A stretch of DNA of 64,000 nt, taken from positions 48,973 to 112,972 of the forward strand of contig CBDDTG010000022.1 in the NCBI GenBank assembly GCA_965233665.1, in the 5' to 3' direction. The number at the start of each line of letters is the position of its first letter. The stretch's first letter is position 1. Shown here one piece after another: positions 41,326-50,719 of this stretch. The stretch comes from Bacterioplanes sp965233665 (GTDB lineage: Bacteria; Pseudomonadota; Gammaproteobacteria; Pseudomonadales; Oceanobacteraceae). Below the pieces are notes generated by a model. It was not told the DNA's origin. It made no database searches and worked only from the letters and a program-made list of their open reading frames with translations. The translations under genes and the position numbers were made by a program.

Positions 41326-43005
41326 ATGCCGCACCAAGACAGCTACAGCCGTGGCCCAACCGAGCAGCCGCTTCTGAACGTGACGTTGGGCGATTGCTTC
41401 GATCAAAGCGTTAAGCGCTGGCCCGACAATTTGGCTTTAATCTCACGCCACCAAAATATTCGCTGGAGCTACCGACAGTTGCAGCAGCAAGTTGATCGCT
41501 GCGCCCAAGCACTATTGGCCATCGGCGTGAACGTCGGCGATCGGGTGGGGATTTGGTCGCCGAATAATGCCGAGTGGTGCATTACGCAATTGGCGACGGC
41601 CAAAATCGGGGCCATTCTGGTGACCATCAACCCGGCCTATCGCCTGCATGAAGTGGAGTATGCACTGCAACAGTCGCAATGCTCGGTGCTTATCAGCGCC
41701 GACACCTTTAAAGGCTCAGACTACAGCGCCATGCTCAGCGAGCTGTTGCCGGAACTGGCGCACAGCACTACTGGCGTCCTCGACAGCCAGCGCTTGCCCT
41801 ATTTAACCACGCTGGTCACCTTAAGCCACACCGCTATGCCCGGCATGCTGAGCTGGAACGGCCTGCTGGAGCTGGCACAGCGCAGCTCAGCCGACGCACT
41901 GTGCGTCCGGCAGCAAACACTGCACTGCGATCAAGCCATCAATATTCAATACACCAGCGGCACCACCGGGTTTCCCAAAGGCGCGACGCTCAGCCATCGC
42001 AATATTCTTAACAACGGCTATTTGGTCACCGAGCAACAAGGCTTTACCGAGCAAGACAAACTGGTAATACCCGTGCCGCTTTACCATTGCTTCGGCATGG
42101 TGATGGGCAACATTGGCTGTATCAGCCATGGCGCCACCATGATTTACCCCTCAGACGCCTTCGACCCGAGTGCGGTGTTGCAAACCGTGCAAGATGAGCA
42201 AGCCACTGCCTTGTATGGCGTTCCGACCATGTTTATTGCCGTGCTGGCGCAGCCAGATTTTGCTGACTACGACCTCAGCTCATTGCGCACCGGCATTATG
42301 GCGGGCGCCAGCTGTCCGGTGGAAGTCATGAAGCAGGTGATGGAAAAAATGCACATGCAGCAGGTGCAAATTGCTTACGGCATGACAGAAACCAGCCCGG
42401 TCAGTACCCAAACCCAGCCTGACGATCCCATCGATAAACGCGTCAGCACCGTTGGCCGCACCCACCCTCACCTGGAAAGCAAAATCGTTGACCCAAGTGG
42501 TGCCCTAGTGGCCAGAGGTCAAATTGGCGAACTGTGCACCAAAGGCTACAGCGTGATGCTGGGTTACTGGAACAATGACGAAGCCACACAGCAAGCCATC
42601 GACAGCGACGGCTGGATGCACACCGGCGATTTGGCCTGCATGGACGACGACGGCTACATCAGCATTGTCGGGCGCAGCAAAGATATGGTGATTCGTGGCG
42701 GTGAAAATATTTACCCGCGTGAGATCGAAGAGTTTTTATACACTCACCCTGCCGTAGCCGACGTGCAAGTGACGGGTGTTCCGGATAAAAAATACGGTGA
42801 GGAGCTGCTCGCTTGGGTCATCTTAAAAACTGGCGAAGATATAAATGAGCAAACACTGCGTGAGTTTTGCCAAGAGCAAATCGCCCACTACAAAATCCCG
42901 CGCTACTTTCGCTTTACAGATGAGTTTCCGATGACGGGGACGGGGAAAATCCAAAAATTTAAAATGCGCGAGATTAGTGTAGAGGAGTTGGGGCTAGAGC
43001 CTTAA
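41326..43005 (+). CDS. Acyl-CoA synthetase (AMP-binding family)
   Basis: 559 aa ANL-superfamily ligase activating a fatty acid or related carboxylate to acyl-AMP and then acyl-CoA. P-loop-like YTSGTTGFPKGATLSH near residue 208, AYGMTETSPVSTQTQP, DGWMHTGDLACMDDDGY, GRSKDMVIRGGENIYPREIEEFL and the C-terminal catalytic lysine in GTGKIQKFKMRE. The N-terminal WPDNLALISRHQ and NPAYRLHEVEYAL segments match medium/long-chain or AtuH-like branched acyl-CoA synthetases. Start ATG at 41326 behind GCAAGGA. Monocistronic. Confidence 0.94.
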   Translation: MPHQDSYSRGPTEQPLLNVTLGDCFDQSVKRWPDNLALISRHQNIRWSYRQLQQQVDRCAQALLAIGVNVGDRVGIWSPNNAEWCITQLATAKIGAILVTINPAYRLHEVEYALQQSQCSVLISADTFKGSDYSAMLSELLPELAHSTTGVLDSQRLPYLTTLVTLSHTAMPGMLSWNGLLELAQRSSADALCVRQQTLHCDQAINIQYTSGTTGFPKGATLSHRNILNNGYLVTEQQGFTEQDKLVIPVPLYHCFGMVMGNIGCISHGATMIYPSDAFDPSAVLQTVQDEQATALYGVPTMFIAVLAQPDFADYDLSSLRTGIMAGASCPVEVMKQVMEKMHMQQVQIAYGMTETSPVSTQTQPDDPIDKRVSTVGRTHPHLESKIVDPSGALVARGQIGELCTKGYSVMLGYWNNDEATQQAIDSDGWMHTGDLACMDDDGYISIVGRSKDMVIRGGENIYPREIEEFLYTHPAVADVQVTGVPDKKYGEELLAWVILKTGEDINEQTLREFCQEQIAHYKIPRYFRFTDEFPMTGTGKIQKFKMREISVEELGLEP

Positions 43006-43019
43006 AGGGAGATTTACAC

Positions 43020-43050
43020 GGCCTCGATGAGCAGCTCATTTATCGAGGCC
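43020..43050. terminator. Hairpin downstream of the acyl-CoA synthetase gene
   Basis: A 9-bp perfect stem GGCCTCGAT/ATCGAGGCC with a 13-base loop, 15 bp after the stop codon. There is no clear T-run on the plus strand, so it is either a weak terminator or a 3'-end stabilising structure. Confidence 0.55.
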
Positions 43051-43181
43051 TGTGCCGGGAGCCAATCGACCCGAATGGGTCACTATCTACCCTGCCACAA
43101 ATATCATAGGTTGATTTTTTGATCTGTTTGGCTGGTACAAGTCTTGCTGAGCGAATACAAAACGCAGCCAGTGAGATAGCC

Positions 43182-44378
43182 ATGCAAACCAACCGCGCTC
43201 GATCGACAACGCGACAGTTGCCGAAATCACTATCGACGTCGAACAGCGACAAACACATTGGCGTTGGTAACAGGCAAGGACAGCATAAACCCAAAACATT
43301 TAATGAAAAATCCAGCAATCAGCAGTCTCACTTGCTAGATCAGCAAACAGAGTTTTCAGGCCGTGCCCGGGTGGCTCAAGTGCTGCGCTGGACCAGCACA
43401 GCAGCACTGATTGCCAACGACCTGTTTGCTGAGAAATCTACGACCACTAAACAGCGCGCACAGCAAGCACGAACTCCCGAAGCACAATCCACCGTGATAG
43501 GTGGCCGCTTAATGATCGGAACCAATGCCGATGATGACAGCCATATTCCGAAACAGCTGCAGAACCTGCTGTCCGACTCCGATAAGGTCAAAAGCATTGT
43601 GCAGGATCTGGACGATCAAAATGAAGGCCTTAGCCATCAATGGCTATTCGCCGATTCAGACAATGAGCGCACCAAAATTCGCGAGCAAATGCGCATTAAC
43701 AGCCAGCAATCCCGGCACTTATCGCAACTGCATCAGTTTGTTGCAGATGATGGCGTGTTTAATGCTTTTGCGCATACCACCCGCCAGGAAATTGAAGATC
43801 GCTACGTGCAGGAAAACGCCAACACGAATATGTCGGCCAACAACTATATGAACGGCCTAAAAAGCCGCCAACAAAGCCACTCAGCTATGCTCCGCAACCT
43901 GCGCTCCAGCTTGCGTGACCAAGGCAGTATCAGCATGGCCAGCAATACCCAAGGCAAACATGCCGAACAGCGCATCATCGAAGATGTTGTTGGCAACCAT
44001 GACCAAGAAGTCGAAAGAACTAAAATGGCCCGAGGGTTTACTGTTTTTTCCACATTGCCAGAACCTAGCCACCTGGACATGGTCGTTGCCGGAACCAAAC
44101 CGCCCTGTGCCATGTGCGAAGTCACAGAAAGAGCGAGGCAAAAGGTGGCACAAACGGGACAAAACAATAGCAGCCCACTGGTGATGAAGCGTTATAAAGA
44201 TGAGCACTACCAATCGGGTAATTTATTCCCAGGCAACTATGTCAATACCGAAGATCAACACGTGCACCAGCAGCTACAAACGCAGTTTGCCAATACCGCC
44301 AGCTTTCCTAAAACCCGGGTAACAGCACGCAAACGTGCCGACAGTGTCGCCAACTTTAAGGCCTTTAAACAGCTCTAG
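43182..44378 (+). CDS. Candidate deaminase-fold (polymorphic toxin-like) protein
   Basis: 398 aa from the ATG at 43182; a longer frame would need a TTG start at 43119. The N-terminal 240 residues are polar, Gln/Ser/Asn-rich and low in structure apart from helical stretches. The C-terminal part has the zinc-site pattern of the cytidine-deaminase superfamily: GKHAEQRIIEDV (His260, Glu262) and, 47 residues later, KPPCAMCE (Cys309, Cys312). Many bacterial deaminase-fold domains of this style are secreted DNA/RNA-editing or nucleotide-modifying toxins. No signal peptide, trafficking domain or recognised immunity gene adjoins it, so both toxin status and substrate are inference. Confidence 0.6.
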   Translation: MQTNRARSTTRQLPKSLSTSNSDKHIGVGNRQGQHKPKTFNEKSSNQQSHLLDQQTEFSGRARVAQVLRWTSTAALIANDLFAEKSTTTKQRAQQARTPEAQSTVIGGRLMIGTNADDDSHIPKQLQNLLSDSDKVKSIVQDLDDQNEGLSHQWLFADSDNERTKIREQMRINSQQSRHLSQLHQFVADDGVFNAFAHTTRQEIEDRYVQENANTNMSANNYMNGLKSRQQSHSAMLRNLRSSLRDQGSISMASNTQGKHAEQRIIEDVVGNHDQEVERTKMARGFTVFSTLPEPSHLDMVVAGTKPPCAMCEVTERARQKVAQTGQNNSSPLVMKRYKDEHYQSGNLFPGNYVNTEDQHVHQQLQTQFANTASFPKTRVTARKRADSVANFKAFKQL

Positions 44379-44485
44379 GTGCTGCACAGCAATAGGCAGT
44401 CCCCTTAGGCCATAGCTGCCACTTGAGTTCTGATACGCTTCATCCACACTCAGAGAAACCCTGACCGGCTGCTTAGACCCACACT

Positions 44486-45307
44486 ATGAACAAGCTCCTG
44501 CTAGCGTTCGCACTATGGCTACCCTTGGCCTCAACCAGCTCGGCCTCTACGCTCACCTGGTGCGCCTATTACGACTGGGCGCCATGGATCTACCCCGTAG
44601 AGAATGGTGTAGAGGACGGTGTAGAGAGTGGCTATGCAGGCATCCTCATCGATCAGTTGGAGCTGTTCAAGCAAAACAACCCAGACATCGAAGTGAACGC
44701 CAGTATCATTGCCAACTGGAAGCGCTGCCAACTTGAGGTCGCTACCGGCAACGTCACCATGATACTTGGGGCTAATAAAACGCCAGAGCGCGAGCAACTA
44801 TTTGATTACCTAGACATACCAGCGTTTATCAACAAGCGGGATGTGCACGCCTACGCAGCTGCCAGCAATAATGCCCTGCAGAACATTGCGTCACTGACCG
44901 ACCTACGGCCCTTTCGCCTTGCCATCGTTCGCGGCGATACCTTTGGCGGTGCGATTGACGAACATATAAACAGCCTGCCCGCCAGCCATGTTGCCGCCAC
45001 CAACAGCGATGTACAGGGCTTAAGAATGGTAAGCAGCAAACGTCTTGATTACGTTTTTCTACAAGCCGGCCAACTGGATGCCATCATTACCCAAAACCCG
45101 GAGCTGGCAGCTGGCCAGTTTAAGCTCGTGCTCACAGCGCCCAGAGAAACACCGGTTTACCCTGTGTTTGGCAAAAACACGAATGGCTACGCTAATTACG
45201 CAACACCCTGGCTAGAAACAATAAAGGAATACCATGCCAAGGTGGATATAGATGCCGAAATAGCGCGCCACAAGAGACAGAACCGATTATTAAACCAGGC
45301 TGAGTAG
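44486..45307 (+). CDS. Periplasmic solute-binding protein, family 3
   Basis: 273 aa with a signal peptide (to about residue 20) and a type-3 solute-binding fold (SBP_bac_3): LTWCAYYDWAPWIYP, GYAGILIDQLELF, and ATGNVTMILGANKTPEREQLFDYLDIP. It would bind an amino acid or similar small polar ligand in the periplasm. There is no permease or ATPase next to it, so it may be an orphan receptor. A short near-repeat GVEDGVESG is visible in the protein near residue 41, matching a small tandem duplication in the DNA around 44600. Confidence 0.85.
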   Translation: MNKLLLAFALWLPLASTSSASTLTWCAYYDWAPWIYPVENGVEDGVESGYAGILIDQLELFKQNNPDIEVNASIIANWKRCQLEVATGNVTMILGANKTPEREQLFDYLDIPAFINKRDVHAYAAASNNALQNIASLTDLRPFRLAIVRGDTFGGAIDEHINSLPASHVAATNSDVQGLRMVSSKRLDYVFLQAGQLDAIITQNPELAAGQFKLVLTAPRETPVYPVFGKNTNGYANYATPWLETIKEYHAKVDIDAEIARHKRQNRLLNQAE

Positions 45308-45345
45308 TTTGCTGGGATTCAATAACGAGCACATGGGTGCTGCAT

Positions 45346-46062
45346 TTATTCTGGTAACAGCACCACATCACGCTGACCAAAAAATTCAAAACCACACCCT
45401 AACGCTACGCCTTTCGACGATAAATTATGCGACTGATGACGGTATTGAGGCTCGTAACCCAACTCATAGGCATGTTTCGCCAACGCTTGCACCACGGCTT
45501 TGCCATGACCCTGACCACGATATTCGGGTAGTGTTAGAACCCCCATATCGGCAATTTTTGAATTGTCCCAAGGGTACATACTCGCAGCGGCTACGAGCTT
45601 ACCTTCGACCAAGGCACCAAAAATGCGCCAGTGATCCAACTCGACATAAGCATCGTCTAAATCCTCCTCAGTGGCCGACTCTTCAAATGCTTTAAATAGC
45701 TCAGCATCCTCAGCCGTTAAACGACGCACATGAGGAGCCGTGTCCCGGTTTAAAATGGCGGCTCGTTGGCTGGCTGGAAAATAATACAGATTATCTTCAC
45801 CGTAAAATTCCAGCCCATGCCGTGCCAACGCCTGCTGCAACGTTTCTAAAGGCAAAGGCCAATTTTGATCCAGCTGTAATAAATCGGCCACCTTAGGTGT
45901 CATGCACAGCCAGTGTTGCTCATCACTGTGCACTAGTTGCATCAAAGGGTAAGCCGAGTACTCATTTACCACCACGGATTGCTGCGAGCTTGAGTGCAGC
46001 ATATTGCCGGGCAAAAAACGTTGTTGCCAAAAAGAAAGCACGGTGTGAGAAAAAACAGACAT
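45346..46062 (-). CDS. GNAT N-acetyltransferase with N-terminal extension
   Basis: 238 aa. The C-terminal half is a GNAT domain: PHVRRLTAEDAELFKAFEE, then VLTLPEYRGQGHGKAVVQALAKHAYELGYEPQYR (acetyl-CoA loop GQGHGKA) and a final GFEFFGQRDVVL strand. The N-terminal 100 residues (VVNEYSAYPLMQLV and following) resemble the upstream region of phosphinothricin-type acetyltransferase relatives. Start ATG 46062 follows AAGGATC. Convergent with the solute-binding protein gene. Confidence 0.88.
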   Translation of the reverse strand: MSVFSHTVLSFWQQRFLPGNMLHSSSQQSVVVNEYSAYPLMQLVHSDEQHWLCMTPKVADLLQLDQNWPLPLETLQQALARHGLEFYGEDNLYYFPASQRAAILNRDTAPHVRRLTAEDAELFKAFEESATEEDLDDAYVELDHWRIFGALVEGKLVAAASMYPWDNSKIADMGVLTLPEYRGQGHGKAVVQALAKHAYELGYEPQYRHQSHNLSSKGVALGCGFEFFGQRDVVLLPE

Positions 46063-46365
46063 AAGTGATCCTTGGTATATAAACCGATACACACTCAGGG
46101 GCAGGAAAATGTCGTTGTGAGGTTACTCGTGCCGTCATAGCTCGAGCAGGATCGCGAAACATTGTAATGGCTATATCGACGAACACCATAGCCAAGGCGC
46201 AAAGATTGCGTCAAGAAATTCCGGGGGGAAGCTGCGCTATTGTGGCGGCAGTTTGTGCCGGACAGTTACATAGCTCGCCTCTATTTCATAAGATTTTAAC
46301 TGTCGCAATAAAAAAGCCACCTGTCATTCAGGTGGCTTTTTAATAGCAGTCGTTAACTAATGATA
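46063..46365. other. Intergenic region between GNAT and the TonB receptor
   Basis: About 300 bp. The right part holds the strong terminator at 46311-46341; the left part contains the promoter of the GNAT gene. No gene or RNA is recognised here. Confidence 0.5.
46311..46341 (-). terminator. Strong hairpin terminator of the TonB receptor gene
   Basis: 13-bp perfect stem AAAAAGCCACCTG/CAGGTGGCTTTTT with loop TCATT. Because A and T runs flank both arms, it works in either direction, but the gene that uses it is the minus-strand receptor, which stops 25 bp away. Confidence 0.92.
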
Positions 46366-49133
46366 TTAGAAGCTGTAAGCAACACCTGCATACCAGGTAC
46401 GACCAGCAACATCAAAGTAACGTGGATCGAAACCAACCTGGTGACCAGCACCGCTGGTACGCAGCGACAGTGGTGGCTCTTTATCCGTAACGTTGTTGAT
46501 ACCGAAAGTCACCTTCAGAGCATCTTCCATTGCTAGGAACTGACCCTGATAGTCGATGGTTTGATACGCTGGCACACGACCGGTGTAGTCAAAGAACTCA
46601 CCGCTCAACGTACCATCATTGTTCACATACTCAACTTCTTGAGTTTGATCACGGTAACCGCCTTGGTAGTTCAGCGTCACGTGGTGATTAAACTGACCAA
46701 TCATCACAGATGTTTCAAGCTTCATCTTGTTGCTGAAAGTGACTTCATCGTTAGAGCCAAACTCGTCCAGGTTTGAACCATAAGAAGAGCTCCACGACTT
46801 GATCATGTGCGTACCGCTCAGCGCCAGAGTCACCGAACCAAAGTCAGGATAGAGACCCTGTTCAATGCGGTAATCGATACCCGCACTTTGCGCTTCGGCA
46901 ATGTTGAAATACTCTTGCAAGATCGCAAGTTCATCAAAGCCAGTCGTTGGGTTGTTTTTAGAAATTAAGTTAGCGCTGTACTTGTCTGGATCTCCGAAGA
47001 TCTGCTGTTCTGTCAGCAAATCGATCTGGTCTTCGATCTTCACGTTCCAGTAGTCAACAGTGGCGCTGGTGTCGGTATCGGTACGGTAAACAAAACCGGC
47101 AGTCCACTGAGTCGATTTTTCTGGCTCCAGTTCGGTGTTACCACCTTGGAACACGTGCGCCTGAGCAGGACCATCAGATTGCTGGATACACCAGGCAGAA
47201 CGAGGATCAGAATCTTCGAATGGGCAGTCAAAAGTGCCGGAAGTTACGCCAAACTCACGTACGGGAATACCAATCGCCAGCAGACCCGGTGCTTTAAAGC
47301 CAGTGCCATACGCTGCACGAACAGTAAAGCTATCGGTCAGATCATACTTACCGCTCAGTTTGTAAGTCAGATCGTTCAGATCGTCACTGATTTCTTTGCC
47401 TTCGCTCTTCACTCCACCAATTACGTCGTAACGGGCAGACAAAGATACTTCAGCACCTTCAACAACCGGTAACAATAATTCGGTAAAGGCGCCGTACTGA
47501 GAACGCTCCAGATCAAATGGAGTGTCTGCAGAGCGGAATAGAATCTCACGATTTAAATTCGCATCCGATGGCTTATCTTCATATTGGTTATTGTAGTAAT
47601 CAATGCCTACAGCTAACTGAGCATCACCGTCAGCCATTGAGAACAGAGGCATGGATGCATTGGCATTAAAGCCAAGCATGTTGGTGTCCGTCTCCCCCAA
47701 ACACCTTTGAATACTGTTTTATCTACGGCGGCCTGCTCTTCTGCAGTGAGCTCTGACGGAGGAACAAAAATATTGAAGTCCCCACGGCTCACAGCGTCTA
47801 CAAACTCTTCACGTAAGAGCCAGCCTGTTGGGTAGTACTCTTCCTGCTGAATATCTGAGTACACCAATGCAGTATTGAAATCCACGTTGCCGACATAACC
47901 TTCAGCTCCGAGGGTAAAGCTTAGCGATTCGGACTTCCACTCAGTGGTCCGATTACCCGCCGGCAGCGCACGCCAGTTCCCCACAGCCGTCAACTCGCCA
48001 GACTCCACCTGAGCTCGCTCCTCTGCGGTCAAAAGTGGCGCCAGACTTTCTGTATAAGCAGTAGAGTCTAATGCAATAGGTACATCACCTGTCGGATAAG
48101 GTGCGATACGTGAGAGCAGTTCACGATTAGACCAAGTAACATCGGCAAATGCTGTAATACCATCGGTCACTTGAACATTGACGCCAGCAAATATGGAGTC
48201 AGTTGTCTTCTCTGGCATAATTTCCAGAGTAGACGTGTAGTCAAACTGGCAGCTTTCTCCTGATGGCGTGTTGTTTTCCGCACATTCGCCGTTTGCTACC
48301 CGATAAGGGTTTAATGTACGTACTGTTTTACCAGTAGCGTCTTGCAGCTTGGCGTTGCCAGGAATGGCATTCGGCGAGCCATTAAAGAAGAATGCTTTGC
48401 GATCATGACCACTTGGCTGGAAGGTAATAAAGCCTGTTTCTGCGAAGTCCCGATCAACACCCGCTAACTGATCTTGCTCAACTCGACTGGCACCAATGAT
48501 TACTTCATAGCCGTCTTCAAACAAGTTACCAAAGCCGGTGGTCAGATCGAAACGCTGACGTTCGCCGCCACCATTGGTTGGACGATCTATTCGCGCAGAA
48601 ACCGTGGTTTTATCAACACCTTTTTTGAGGATAAAGTTCACCACACCCGCAATAGCGTCTGAGCCGTACAAAGCGCTAGCGCCGTCCGTCAGGATCTCTA
48701 CCCGTTCAATCATGGCGGTTGGGATATGGCTGATATCGACTTGACCGTCAGACGTCGAAGGTGCCACACGGCGACCATTAATCAGCACCAAGGTATACTG
48801 AGGGCCCAAGCCGTGAACGTTGGCCGTTGCCAAACCACCACCAGAACCACCCACACTGTCGGCTGGGGTAACGAAGTTTTGCATGGACGGCAGCTTGGTC
48901 ATCAGCTCGGCGGCATCCAGTGCACCCGTTGCTTCCAGTTGTGCAGCATCAAACTGCTGAACCGGCAATGAACCTTCCAGGTCTTTTCGTTGAATGCTGG
49001 AACCAGTTACCAACACTTCCTCAATGGTTTCTTGTGCAGCTTGCTCGTTGGCAATCGCGCTGATCGGCAAGGCCATCAGAGCAGTGGTGCCGAACACACC
49101 GGCCACCGCACTCGAAAGCAATGTTTTTTTCAT
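46366..49133 (-). pseudogene. TonB-dependent outer-membrane receptor, frameshifted
   Basis: The N-terminal frame (49133 down to 47613) starts with signal peptide MKKTLLSSAVAGVFGTTALM, then a TonB-box-like EEVLVTGS and a plug domain (VLINGRRVAPSTSDGQVDI, RVEILTDGASALYGSDAIAGV). The C-terminal frame carries the barrel and ends in WYAGVAYSF. They meet at a G5 run (plus strand C5 at 47694-47698). One extra base there joins VFKGVWG to ETDTNMLGF and gives about 922 aa, normal for this class. The plug resembles receptors for large ligands such as peptides or siderophores. Decay, phase variation or a homopolymer error could explain the shift. Confidence 0.88.
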
Positions 49134-50134
49134 TCTAATTCTCCTGAGGGATCTGAAACTCTAGGACTCCGCTGCTGTCTCTGCAGGAGGCGGGCCAAGT
49201 TACAGGCACTGCCAGGAATGTCCTTAAAGATGGTTCCATATCTTTGAAGAATAGTGGCTATCAATCTTGTGAATCACCCCGAAATTATAAGGCTCGCAAG
49301 CCAACAGACTTATTTCGTATAAATACCAATGGCTCAATAGGACACATACGTATTGACCACCAGCTTCTTTTGACAATTTAGACAATTGCACCCCATCAGA
49401 GCAGAGGTGATTCGATGCGTAACAAAATGGTGCATATGTAACCATTCGTAGCTGTTGATTTTTTGAGCGTAAGCATTTGTTCTATCAGCAAAAACATTGA
49501 TCCAATAACGGCTTGATCGGGACAGCTGGTTACAAATCAACCAAATCGCTCGATATTGGAGCACCACTATTGCCAATCATGCAAAAAATCACAGCGCCAC
49601 AACTTCTATGCATAACCCCTAACAGTAGTTAACCCAGTGTGAGATGCCAGTTTGAAACGGCACTGCAGCTAGACTCTGGCCGCTCGTACTCACAGAACAC
49701 ATTTGCTGAGGGCCTCATACGCATCTCACCAGGCACCAAGCAAGGAGATTCGCCGTTCCATATAACCAACCAATGCCCCTCTGATGACGCTTCGTACCTA
49801 AGTGCCAAGACAAAGCGGTTCTGACTTCATTCGCACAGAGGCAATGGCGATAACTATCAACTTAAGAGGTAAGAAGGTGGCCCTAACCCAGAGCATTTTT
49901 TCAGCCGGCTGAAGGCAAGCTGTCAGCGGGAGCGCTGACGATTATTACTGCACTGCCACAAAACCAAACACAGATACAAATCATTTGCATTAATACTCTT
50001 TTTCTTTACCATCCCTGCACGTTTGCACTAGCGCATATCGTTGCCACATGAGCACCAGGAATTACTTGCTCCCTGACAGCTGTTTGCGCGAACAATACGG
50101 ATGATCCCTCTAACCATCGAACAGGTAGCGCACT
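49134..50134. other. 1-kb region without a convincing gene
   Basis: Upstream of the TonB receptor (leftward) and of the DUF3325 gene (rightward). Several short open frames exist but none has a credible ribosome-binding site or family match. Visible structures: a perfect hairpin GTCAGCG-GGAG-CGCTGAC (49922-49939) preceded by the palindrome TCAGCCGGCTGA, and a Fur-box-like site near 49974. The size is unusual for this gene-dense window, so a lost gene or an unknown small RNA is possible. Confidence 0.5.
49974..49993 (+). promoter_or_regulatory. Possible Fur box
   Basis: The stretch reads ATACAAATCATTTGCATTAA. Its second half, AATCATTTGCATT, is the half-site seen at many gammaproteobacterial Fur boxes. 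It lies about 140 bp before the DUF3325/DUF3649/PepSY operon, a set usually iron-regulated. The first half is degenerate, so the call is modest. Confidence 0.4.
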
Positions 50135-50428
50135 ATGCCCCTGGGAATCTTTATGATCTGGCCAGCCCTGCATTTGATGTACGGCGTCAGTGAGCATCGC
50201 AGCCAACGCATTGCGCAACCTCGCAAGCTGGCTGGTTTGGCTTTTCTACTCATTAGCCTGGCCTGGATGGGTCAGCCCTTTGGCTGGGAGCAAGGCGGAT
50301 TTTATTGGCTATTCAGTGTCATCGCCTGCGCGGTGATGTTTGTGCAGTTGCGTATCTGGTGGCCACGCAGCGTGTTAGTGCTCACTGCGATTAGCGCTTT
50401 GGGAGGCCTGTATGTCGGTCTGGTCTGA
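50135..50428 (+). CDS. DUF3325-like small membrane protein
   Basis: 97 aa with three hydrophobic helices. The SEHRSQRIAQPRKLAGLAFLLISLAW and GWEQGGFYWLFSVIACAVMF segments fit the DUF3325 pattern, a protein found next to siderophore receptors together with DUF3649 and PepSY proteins. Function unknown; probably part of reductive iron release at the inner membrane. It overlaps the next gene by 17 bp. Confidence 0.7.
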   Translation: MPLGIFMIWPALHLMYGVSEHRSQRIAQPRKLAGLAFLLISLAWMGQPFGWEQGGFYWLFSVIACAVMFVQLRIWWPRSVLVLTAISALGGLYVGLV

Positions 50429-50717
50429 TGGTCAAGGCAACTGGCCCCGATTAAATTCAACCTTAAGTCGAGTGGCAGCAGCCCTGCTCGGCGCCCTGAT
50501 CGCCACGGTATTACTCACGCTGTGCATCACCCTTTGGTGGCCTTTTGGTGATGCGGTCGAGCAGATCTTTGCCGGTGGAGTATTTTTCTTTGTTTTTTGG
50601 GCCGGTTTTTTTTACTGGGCGCTGTTATCGCGTAGTGGCTTACAAGCGTGGCGACGCATGCTGACCTTGATGGCCGCCTTGGCCTTAATTAATGCAATGC
50701 ATTTTATTGGAGGTTAA
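50412..50717 (+). CDS. DUF3649-like small membrane protein
   Basis: 101 aa with three hydrophobic helices, SRVAAALLGALIATVLLTLCI near the N-terminus and FFYWALLSRSGLQAWRRML near the end, the layout of DUF3649 proteins. It is translated from an ATG inside the end of the DUF3325 gene and lies 2 bp before the PepSY gene, so all three form one operon. Confidence 0.7.
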   Translation: MSVWSDGQGNWPRLNSTLSRVAAALLGALIATVLLTLCITLWWPFGDAVEQIFAGGVFFFVFWAGFFYWALLSRSGLQAWRRMLTLMAALALINAMHFIGG

Positions 50718-50719
50718 GC

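Noticed and set aside
43119..43181. N-terminal extension of the deaminase-like protein from a TTG codon
   Set aside because: There is no ribosome-binding site before 43119 and the extra residues look non-coding; the ATG at 43182 is preferred.
49224..49824. Three small open frames in the gap before the DUF3325 gene
   Set aside because: No credible start signals, composition or recognisable domains; the gap is described as non-coding instead.
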